Assembly (NCBI RefSeq): GCF_030651615.1
Contig: NZ_JAUSCG010000220.1
Span: forward strand, 1 to 5,322
Direction: 5' to 3'
Source: Methanocalculus sp.
Lineage (GTDB): Archaea; Halobacteriota; Methanomicrobia; Methanomicrobiales; Methanocorpusculaceae
DNA length: 5,322 nt
The position numbers were made by a program, and so were the translations under genes. Shown here piece after piece: positions 1 to 4,427 of the stretch (the first letter of the stretch is position 1; each line of letters starts with the position of its first letter). The notes beneath the pieces were generated by a model, which saw nothing but the letters and a program-made list of their open reading frames with translations, was not told where the DNA came from and did not search any database.

Positions 1-596
1 CCGGTGCTAAAGAGGGCAAAGAGGGCAACCCCGGCGATAAGGAGGGGAAGTCCGATCGGGGTGACGGCAAGAAGGGAGAATGGTTCTGCCTGTGACTGGA
101 TCAGAAGATCATTCAAGACGATCAGAGGCCCTGATCCGATCATGGTGAGACTCCCCCCGAGGATGGCGGCAAACCCCATCGGCATCATCAGGCGGGATAC
201 CGGGATCTTCGTCTGTTTGCAGATCCTCCTCATCGCAGGGAGGAACAGGGCCGCCGCTCCGATATTCTGCATCACTGAGGAGAGGAGACCGACCGTCATT
301 CCTATGGTGGTGCCGACCCGCCGTTCACTGCTGCCTGCATATCTGACGATTGAGCGGGCAAGTTTTGAGGTGACCCCGGTCCTCTCGATCCCATATCCTA
401 GGATCATTACAGATGCCATCGCCATGACCGCGTTTGACGCAAATCCTGAGATTGCCTCAACGGGTGTGACGAGGCCAAGCCAGGCAAGCGTGATGGCAGC
501 GAGGACTGCGACAAGGTCGATTCGTACCCGGTCACTCACAAAGAGGATGATCGTTACTGCAAGGACAATTCCGACGAGGAGGATACTGGTATCCAT
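1..596 (-). CDS. SLC13/DASS-type membrane permease, N-terminal part (cut by window edge)
   Basis: The minus strand is open from ATG 596-594 to the window edge, giving 198 codons of a very hydrophobic protein; the 3' end is missing. Helical stretches lie at about residues 4-20, 27-42, 54-70, 95-120 and 136-160. The pattern matches the SLC13/DASS (divalent anion/Na+ symporter, citrate/sulfate/arsenite permease) superfamily: an early T-P-x-E-A-I-S-G-F-A-S-N-A-V segment (44-57), a re-entrant-loop-like V-M-Q-N-I-G-A-A-A-L-F-L-P (108-120), then R-L-M-M-P-M-G-F-A-A-I-L-G-G-S-L-T-M-I-G-S-G (135-156). Family members move dicarboxylates, sulfate or other anions across the cytoplasmic membrane, usually with Na+; the substrate here cannot be read. 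The usual N-T and G-T-S-T-N elements are altered (Q-N-I, G-S-G-P). The start is supported by a TATA-like box 28 nt upstream and by the absence of a Shine-Dalgarno, which suggests a leaderless mRNA. It lies 45 bp downstream of a metal-dependent regulator gene on the same strand. Confidence 0.85.
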   Translation of the reverse strand, partial: MDTSILLVGIVLAVTIILFVSDRVRIDLVAVLAAITLAWLGLVTPVEAISGFASNAVMAMASVMILGYGIERTGVTSKLARSIVRYAGSSERRVGTTIGMTVGLLSSVMQNIGAAALFLPAMRRICKQTKIPVSRLMMPMGFAAILGGSLTMIGSGPLIVLNDLLIQSQAEPFSLLAVTPIGLPLLIAGVALFALFST

Positions 597-620
597 AGGA
601 GACTACTTGCTGATGAGGCA

Positions 621-636
621 GATAAAAGGAAAAAGG
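621..636 (-). promoter_or_regulatory. TATA-like box / T-rich tract between regulator and permease genes
   Basis: Read on the minus strand this is CCTTTTTCCTTTTATC. The TTTTATC part is centred about 28 nt before the permease ATG, the spacing expected for an archaeal TATA box driving a leaderless transcript. The two pyrimidine runs directly after the regulator's TGA (644-642) could equally act as a T-tract archaeal terminator for the upstream gene. Both roles are inferred from position and composition only. Confidence 0.4.
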
Positions 637-641
637 TTGCC

Positions 642-1133
642 TCACTTTTGTGAGAGCCGGGCTGCCATCAGGTGCCGCTTTACGGTTCCTGCTGCATCCG
701 GTTCTGATGAAAGGCAGTCGAGGAGGGTTCTGATCTGCTGTATTGTCTCGGGGTGAAGCTCATGCTCCATGAAACAGGCATCTTGTTCAGCGATATTTTC
801 AGGGACCCTCAGGATGAGGAGAAACTCCTTGAGCGTCTCATGTCTCTGGTGAACAGATCGTCCGATAGTCTCCCCTTCCGGCCGGAGGACGACACCTTCG
901 TACCTGCGGTATTCGAGCAGGCCAAATGAATGGAGTTTCCGAAACATCTCAACGACGGTTGAGGGCTGGACTCCAAGTTCAAGGGCAACATCTTTTGTTC
1001 GTGCATACCCTTTCTCACGGGTGACACGGTAGATCGCCTCGAGATAATCCTCTGCTTTTCTTGAGAGGTTGTTCACGTTACATGCTCTGTGTCTGCATGG
1101 TATAGTTTCTTCCCCCCTGTGATGTTGGTGCAT
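642..1133 (-). CDS. DtxR/MntR-family metal-dependent transcriptional regulator
   Basis: This 163-residue protein has the DtxR/MntR layout: an N-terminal winged helix (about 23-85, with L-S-R-K-A-E-D-Y-L-E-A-I-Y, then a helix-turn-helix around A44-L67 and the wing Y75-P85), followed by a metal-binding/dimerisation helical domain (about 89-140). There is no C-terminal SH3-like domain, so it resembles short MntR more than DtxR/IdeR. By alignment from memory with B. subtilis MntR (D8, E11, H77, E99, E102, H103), the ligands would be D29, E32, H98, C120, E123 and H124. The Cys in place of E99 is as in DtxR. Such proteins bind operator DNA when loaded with Mn2+ or Fe2+ and repress metal uptake genes. 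ATG 1133 has AGGAG (1146-1142) 8 nt upstream. The first 19 residues are His/Cys/Arg-rich and unlike the family, so a shorter protein from GTG 1076 (residue 20) is a real alternative. It lies 45 bp upstream of the permease gene. Confidence 0.92.
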   Translation of the reverse strand: MHQHHRGEETIPCRHRACNVNNLSRKAEDYLEAIYRVTREKGYARTKDVALELGVQPSTVVEMFRKLHSFGLLEYRRYEGVVLRPEGETIGRSVHQRHETLKEFLLILRVPENIAEQDACFMEHELHPETIQQIRTLLDCLSSEPDAAGTVKRHLMAARLSQK

Positions 1134-1141
1134 ACTGCAAT

Positions 1142-1146
1142 CTCCT
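1142..1146 (-). promoter_or_regulatory. Shine-Dalgarno (AGGAG) for the regulator's upstream ATG
   Basis: On the minus strand AGGAG stands 8 nt before ATG 1133. It is the only good ribosome binding site seen in front of a start in this window, and it favours the 163-residue form of the regulator over the shorter GTG form. Confidence 0.5.
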
Positions 1147-1149
1147 GAA

Positions 1150-1170
1150 GTATCTCATATACTATCTCAC
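1150..1170 (-). promoter_or_regulatory. Putative promoter/operator of the metal regulator
   Basis: On the plus strand TATCTCA occurs twice with a 12-bp period (1151-1157 and 1163-1169), around a central TATAC. On the minus strand this gives a TATA-like AGTATATG centred near 1160, about 27 nt before ATG 1133. A direct repeat overlapping a TATA box is a plausible site for autoregulation, but it does not resemble the classic DtxR palindrome. If transcription starts from this box, the AGGAG would lie at or upstream of the start site, so a second promoter further up (for example 1254-1265) is also possible. Confidence 0.35.
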
Positions 1171-1219
1171 TTGGATGATAAGTAGTTAGACCGAACATCT
1201 TTAGGTTTATCTGTGGGTT

Positions 1220-1245
1220 CCGAGATTTCGGGTCGTCACTCTCGG
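1220..1245. other. Small inverted repeat (6-bp stem, 14-nt loop)
   Basis: CCGAGA (1220-1225) pairs perfectly with TCTCGG (1240-1245). On the minus strand it would lie in a long 5' leader of the regulator gene if transcription begins near 1235; on the plus strand a T-rich stretch begins about 8 nt after it. Role unknown; a 6-bp stem can arise by chance. Confidence 0.3.
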
Positions 1246-1253
1246 GAGAAGGT

Positions 1254-1268
1254 CTTTATTTATATGAG
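1254..1268. promoter_or_regulatory. Strong TATA-like element, direction uncertain
   Basis: CTTTATTTATATGAG is one of the best archaeal TATA-box matches in the window and reads acceptably on both strands (ATATAAATAAAG on minus). On minus it would start a leader of about 100 nt for the metal regulator, which would use the AGGAG before ATG 1133. On plus it would transcribe into the repeat region. Direction cannot be settled from sequence alone. Confidence 0.35.
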
Positions 1269-1385
1269 ATTGGTCTTTTCTGTAACTATCTGTCATCTGC
1301 TTATTTCGATTGGTGATGTGTTATGCCTCTTCTAAGGGACAGGATAATTATTTTAGAAATGTTACCCCATATGGAGAAGTTTGAG

Positions 1386-1786
1386 AGAAAATGAGAATGG
1401 AGAAATACCTGTCCAACTGGTATATACAGCTGGGATCAGGTCACATGGATGAGGTTTTTTAGGTAACCAATGTTGAAGTATCTGTTCTGTTCAATTTTCC
1501 CGGATTATAATCTTTTATTCTTTTTTTTCACCTCCCTTCATCTCTCAGATGAAGAGGGAGTCGGTGGGCGCAGATGCCGACCTTGCCTCCTCTTTGTAAT
1601 GTAGGTAGCATATCATTTCTTCTGCGATCCGGCAGCCTGATGGCTGTACTCCCCAGTTGAACCAATCATTCCACCGGGTCGCTATACTACTCTGTGTTGT
1701 TTGGGAGAGATGATACCTCTCCTAAAAATACTGGATTTCTCCATTCCACCCATGATGTTTTTTGGTTTTCAGAAATAAACCAAAAT
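1386..1786 (+). repeat. Imperfect long direct repeat, copy 1
   Basis: Collinear blocks shared with copy 2 are: AGAAAATGAGAATGGAGAA (1386-1404; 17/19 with 1913-1931); CCTGT and CTGGT (1408-1421 / 1939-1952); TGGATGAGGT (1446-1455 / 1994-2003); TAACCA (1464-1469 / 2012-2017); TATAATC (1506-1512 / 2044-2050); TTCACCTCC (1527-1535 / 2104-2112); CCCCAGTTGA (1651-1660 / 2246-2255); 1673-1726 with 45/54 identity to 2271-2324; and CCAAAAT (1780-1786 / 2377-2383). The offset grows overall from 527 to about 597 through indels, so this is one ancient duplication and not scattered short matches. The outer limits are approximate. The orientation given is arbitrary. Confidence 0.75.
1532..1560 (+). other. 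Strong hairpin at the core of repeat copy 1
   Basis: CTCCC (1532-1536) plus TTCATCT (1537-1543) pair with AGATGAA (1547-1553) and GGGAG (1556-1560), leaving a 3-nt loop and a 2-nt GA bulge: a 12-bp stem. A second small stem follows (GTCGG 1560-1564 with CCGAC 1577-1581). A TATA-like TTATAATC (1505-1512) sits about 25 nt before the hairpin, so a plus-strand RNA could begin right at it. T8 (1521-1528) lies before the stem, which is the wrong order for an intrinsic terminator on the plus strand. In copy 2 the same place can form a weaker stem (CCTC and ATC, 2108-2115, with GATGAGG, 2130-2136). Confidence 0.4.
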
Positions 1787-1912
1787 TCCATGCAGATGAT
1801 TGTCTGTTTGTCTCTCTGACGATCACCCTTTATCGTTCTGATTGCAGGAGAAGAGATCCCTTTCGTCTGCTCCTCTCTGAAGTGGAATCCGACGTAGCTA
1901 TGATGTATATCA

Positions 1913-2383
1913 AGAAAAGGAGAACGGAGAATAGTTATCCTGTTAGGCTGGTGCAAATGAAAGATGGCTATCTTTTTGAGCTGACAGGGTAATTGGATGA
2001 GGTCTGACTGATAACCATGGCTGAGTTTGGTTTCTGTCATTCATATAATCCGAATGATAAGCCTCCGCAAGCGTATCTTCGGACATCTTTCTGCTTTTTT
2101 GTGTTCACCTCCATCTTCACTGTCTTCTGGATGAGGAAGGGATCAGGCAACGCAGATAGCGAAACCGTAACTCCCCTCTGGTCTCTTCAGAGAAACTGGT
2201 AGTCTCTCTTCTCTTCTGCAACCCGTATTTCTGTCTGGTCACCTTCCCCAGTTGATGACATTCGGAAAAGACCGGGTCGCTATTCTACTCTCTGTTCTTC
2301 GGGATAGATGGAGCCTCCCCTAAATACGGTTGGTTTCTTCTCCATGTACGAGTAGTCTTCGGTTTTTACACCAGTTCCAAAAT
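1913..2383 (+). repeat. Imperfect long direct repeat, copy 2
   Basis: This is the partner of copy 1, about 70 nt longer because of insertions, mainly around 2051-2103 and 2120-2245. The best conserved part, 2271-2324, aligns without gaps to 1673-1726. The nine differences there fall at all three codon phases and the other blocks are separated by indels that are not multiples of three, so a conserved protein is unlikely. The copy ends about 40 bp before the TATA-like box of the HEAT gene. The spacer between the copies (1787-1912) shows no clear match. Confidence 0.75.
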
Positions 2384-2422
2384 GAATTGCGGTGGTTTAA
2401 TGCAATGAAGGCAACCCGATGA

Positions 2423-2431
2423 ACATATATC
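2423..2431 (+). promoter_or_regulatory. TATA box of the HEAT-repeat gene
   Basis: ACATATATC is centred about 27 nt before ATG 2454, preceded by purine-containing sequence that could serve as a BRE. There is no properly spaced Shine-Dalgarno before the ATG, so a leaderless mRNA is likely. Overlapping it is a perfect inverted repeat, TATCTC (2428-2433) and GAGATA (2440-2445) with a 6-nt gap, located between the TATA box and the expected start site: a plausible repressor site. Confidence 0.5.
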
Positions 2432-2453
2432 TCTTCTATGAGATACGAGAGGT

Positions 2454-3623
2454 ATGCACAATTCCGGATACCGGAATCTCCCGTTTATTGTTGTGATTCT
2501 GGGTCTTTTTCTGGCAACAGGAGCAGAAGTCTTCTACCATGCCGGATCAGGGATCGTCACCGGCTATTCACACCTCTACTATCTGGTGGTGATCATCGCT
2601 GCGTACTACTTCAGGTACTGGGCAGTCATCGTCGGCGCATATCTTGGGGTAATCCATTATGGCATTGAGATCACGCTGACGGGATCGGTGGCAGCAGATG
2701 CAGCTCTTCGTGCCATTTCTCTCATTGCAGCCGGTATCGTCTCTGCGTTCCTTGCATCGGCATTACGTACCCATGTTCCGGTGAAAGAGGTGATCGAGAA
2801 CAGTATGTACCGTGTGCGGGCAATGATGGTGAATGAAGCAGATATCGTGAAGATGAGAAAGTCAGGTGATCTCCCCGGTCTCCTCTCCCTGCTTGCTCAT
2901 GGGGAGATGGATCAGCGGTATGCTGCAATCGATGCCCTTGGTCTCCTTCGCGACCCCCGTGCAATCGAACTCCTCATCGAGACCACCCGGAGTGATACCT
3001 ATTCCGGTCTCCGCTGGAAAGCGGCTGAAGCCCTTGCACGCATCGGAAGACCGGCAGTCGGACCTCTCATATCACTTCTTGATGACCCGGATGAGGATGT
3101 CAGGTGGAAGGTGGCGATCGCCCTTGGGGAGATCGGTGATCAGAGAGCGATATCCCCGCTCATCTCCCTCCTTGCAGATCCCGATTCGTATGTCAGGAGC
3201 AGGGCAGCACTCGCACTTGGGGCAATTGGTGATCGTGCGACTCCTGATCTGATCCGATCACTTACCTCTGTTGATCCGGCTGTTCGTTCCTCTGCTGCTT
3301 CGGCTCTTGGTATCATCGGAACAGAAGAGGTTATTCCTCTGCTCATCCCTCTTCTTTTTGATCCAGTCGATCAGGTGAAGGCAGAGGCGGCAGCTGCACT
3401 TGCAAAGATCGGTCCTTCTGCGCTCCCCTTGATCGTTGATGCGGTGAAATCTGCACCATCTGATGCACGATGTAAACTCTTTTCAGATCTGGGGGCAGTA
3501 GAACCGCTGCTTGAGATCATCAGGGAAGGTGGGGCAGAGATCCGTCTGGAATGTGCCTTTATGCTGAAGGAGTTGGGTGATCCCTCCCTCTCTTTGGTCA
3601 TCGAAGAGCTTGGAGGAGAGTAA
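2454..3623 (+). CDS. Membrane-anchored HEAT-repeat (PBS-lyase-type) protein
   Basis: A 389-residue protein of two parts. Residues 1-105 are hydrophobic, with four predicted helices (about 9-27, 40-53, 56-73, 84-104). Their sequence style (H-L-Y-Y-L-V-V-I-I-A-A-Y-Y-F-R-Y, then a glycine-rich helix) resembles the four-helix input module at the N terminus of many methanogen PAS histidine kinases. After a linker of mainly charged and polar residues (105-138) come about seven HEAT repeats (139-388) of 30-32 residues, with the typical D-P-x-x-x-V-R-x-x-A-A-x-A-L-G-x-I-G-D pattern, clearest at 211-228, 242-259 and 274-289 and weaker towards the C terminus. HEAT arrays form superhelical protein-binding scaffolds. 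No catalytic motif, kinase domain or cofactor-lyase signature is visible, so a cytoplasmic scaffold tethered to the membrane is the best reading. The exact partner is unknown. The start fits the TATA box 27 nt upstream. It ends 89 nt before the DUF432-like gene. Confidence 0.88.
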   Translation: MHNSGYRNLPFIVVILGLFLATGAEVFYHAGSGIVTGYSHLYYLVVIIAAYYFRYWAVIVGAYLGVIHYGIEITLTGSVAADAALRAISLIAAGIVSAFLASALRTHVPVKEVIENSMYRVRAMMVNEADIVKMRKSGDLPGLLSLLAHGEMDQRYAAIDALGLLRDPRAIELLIETTRSDTYSGLRWKAAEALARIGRPAVGPLISLLDDPDEDVRWKVAIALGEIGDQRAISPLISLLADPDSYVRSRAALALGAIGDRATPDLIRSLTSVDPAVRSSAASALGIIGTEEVIPLLIPLLFDPVDQVKAEAAAALAKIGPSALPLIVDAVKSAPSDARCKLFSDLGAVEPLLEIIREGGAEIRLECAFMLKELGDPSLSLVIEELGGE

Positions 3624-3641
3624 TTGCTGTCATACGCCATG

Positions 3642-3650
3642 TATTTTTTG
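3642..3650 (+). terminator. Possible T-tract terminator after the HEAT gene
   Basis: GTATTTTTTG, with six consecutive T (3644-3649), lies about 20 nt after the TAA of the HEAT gene, as expected for an archaeal oligo-T terminator. No stable stem precedes it, and archaea do not need one. The same AT-rich stretch could also be read as a weak TATA box. Confidence 0.35.
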
Positions 3651-3661
3651 CCTTCGGAATG

Positions 3662-3676
3662 TCTCAGGACATGAGA
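3662..3676 (+). promoter_or_regulatory. Inverted repeat upstream of the DUF432-mscS pair
   Basis: TCTCA (3662-3666) and TGAGA (3672-3676) are perfect inverted copies with a 5-nt gap, just upstream of the TATA-like ACCTTTATTG (3679-3688). The arms recall the GAGATA/TATCTC elements before the HEAT gene and the metal regulator. It is a candidate operator or activator site, supported only by position and symmetry. Confidence 0.3.
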
Positions 3677-3678
3677 TA

Positions 3679-3688
3679 ACCTTTATTG
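3679..3688 (+). promoter_or_regulatory. TATA-like box of the DUF432-mscS operon
   Basis: ACCTTTATTG contains TTTATT centred about 28 nt before GTG 3713, the same spacing as in front of the HEAT and permease genes. If it is the promoter, the upstream TTG 3686 and GTG 3689 could not be the starts on this transcript, because they overlap or precede the transcription start. Confidence 0.35.
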
Positions 3689-3712
3689 GTGGAGGGATAC
3701 CAGATCACTCTT

Positions 3713-4426
3713 GTGTATGGTCGATACGGGTATGAATTTTGTGTGGAGAAAGATGATCTGAAGGTCTGTTTCTCAAAAGATGACGAATTTCTCCGGTATT
3801 ATCGGAACCTGGGCGGATCGACAGTGGAACAAATAATTGCTTCCGATTCGGGGACGGTGATCATCAACCCGGTGGAGCCGCTGAACCTCCCCGACGAGGT
3901 GACACGGTTTCTTGAGATCAGGTTTCAGCCAATTGAGATCGAACCTGAGGTGACACGTCGGGTGTATCTTACATTTCCGATCGAGATCGCGGTTTTTCTC
4001 CAGAAAGGGGGGGCATACCGGTGTATTGACATCTTCTCGCGGATGCCACAGAAGTACTCTTTATATGGTCCGACCGATACAGGAGTGATCACCAGGTATC
4101 ACTGGAGTAATGTCTATCTCAAACAGCCAAATCCTGATCCCTCATTAGAAGGGGTTGTTGAACTGGATCTCATAAATACTACGAAAAGTTGGGTTGAGGT
4201 CTCCCGGGTCGTTTTTGAAAATATTGGGATGAAGATCTACTATACTCATGACCTCGTTTCGATGAGTGCAGGGATGAAGATCATCAAGCCGACCATCGCA
4301 TACACCGCTTTTGAAGATAAAGGCATCGTGGGTGGGATGCAGAAGTCGATCGAAATGCACTATTCACGAGGATTTCCTGGTGTTGATAAATTGATCTATT
4401 ACCTGATGGATGAAGGGTTGACCTGA
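3713..4426 (+). CDS. DUF432-like archaeal protein, probable partner of the MscS channel
   Basis: A soluble-looking, strand-rich protein of 237 residues from GTG 3713, with no signal peptide or membrane helix. It begins M-Y-G-R-Y-G-Y-E-F, and the alternation of hydrophobic and charged residues, the L-x-L-P-D-E-V-T-R-F-L segment, the V-Y-L-T-F-P-I-E-I-A-V-F segment and the Y-S-L-Y-G-P-T-D-T-G-V-I-T-R-Y motif match my recollection of the archaeal DUF432 family, whose function is not established. The frame is closed by TAA at 3677-3679, so the start must be TTG 3686, GTG 3689 (9 or 8 residues longer) or GTG 3713. I chose GTG 3713 because a TATA-like box lies about 28 nt before it and the family seems to start with Y-G; none has a good ribosome binding site. 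Its TGA is one base before the ATG of the MscS gene, which indicates translational coupling and a shared role, for example modulation of the channel. That role is inference. Confidence 0.82.
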   Translation: MYGRYGYEFCVEKDDLKVCFSKDDEFLRYYRNLGGSTVEQIIASDSGTVIINPVEPLNLPDEVTRFLEIRFQPIEIEPEVTRRVYLTFPIEIAVFLQKGGAYRCIDIFSRMPQKYSLYGPTDTGVITRYHWSNVYLKQPNPDPSLEGVVELDLINTTKSWVEVSRVVFENIGMKIYYTHDLVSMSAGMKIIKPTIAYTAFEDKGIVGGMQKSIEMHYSRGFPGVDKLIYYLMDEGLT

Positions 4427-4427
4427 G

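Larger units (their letters stand above)
1134..2453. other. 1.3-kb gene-free region between divergent transcription units
   Basis: It separates the minus-strand regulator/permease genes from the plus-strand HEAT/DUF432/MscS genes. No reading frame in it has a recognisable family, a credible start signal and coding-like composition. Its T-rich, lower-GC look contrasts with the flanking genes. Its content is a long two-copy imperfect direct repeat (about 1386-1786 and 1913-2383), hairpins at 1220-1245 and 1532-1560, and TATA-like boxes near 1254-1265, 1504-1512, 2043-2050 and 2423-2431. Two promoters alone do not need this much space. Confidence 0.75.

Noticed and set aside
4..756. Long plus-strand open frame (250 codons) over the permease and the end of the regulator gene
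   Set aside because: Arg-rich, low-complexity translation with no family resemblance; the minus strand in the same place encodes a hydrophobic SLC13-type protein and a DtxR/MntR C terminus with clear motifs.
1200..1222. TTTAGGTTTA-like sequence as a classic DtxR/IdeR operator
   Set aside because: Only one half-site resembles the consensus; the other arm of the palindrome is absent.
1762..1992. Plus-strand frame of 76 codons starting with TTG, ending ...P-V-R-L-V-Q...F-E-L-T-G
   Set aside because: A faint protein-level likeness exists to a short frame in copy 1 (E-N-G-E-I-P-V-Q-L-V, about 1394-1423), but there is no start signal, copy 1 has a stop just upstream, and indels break the frame. 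A relic of a duplicated gene is possible but not supported enough to call.
1687..2040. Minus-strand open frame of 117 codons in the gene-free region
   Set aside because: No recognisable family, no suitably placed ribosome binding site, and it crosses from repeat copy 1 into copy 2; the matching part of the other copy does not keep the frame.
2017..2202. Plus-strand frame of 61 codons within repeat copy 2
   Set aside because: Not preserved in copy 1, ordinary chance length, no family resemblance.
1386..2383. Repeat pair as ends of an insertion sequence, MITE pair or CRISPR
   Set aside because: No terminal inverted repeats or transposase between the copies, and the copies are long, diverged and in the same orientation; there are no short regular repeats with spacers.
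2722..3640. Several overlapping open frames on both strands within the HEAT gene
   Set aside because: Shadows produced by the repetitive, stop-poor HEAT coding sequence.
4007..4013. Run of seven G in the DUF432-like gene (and seven C at 5268-5274 in the channel gene) as possible programmed or sequencing frameshift
   Set aside because: The frame reads on sensibly on both sides in each gene, so no frameshift is needed.
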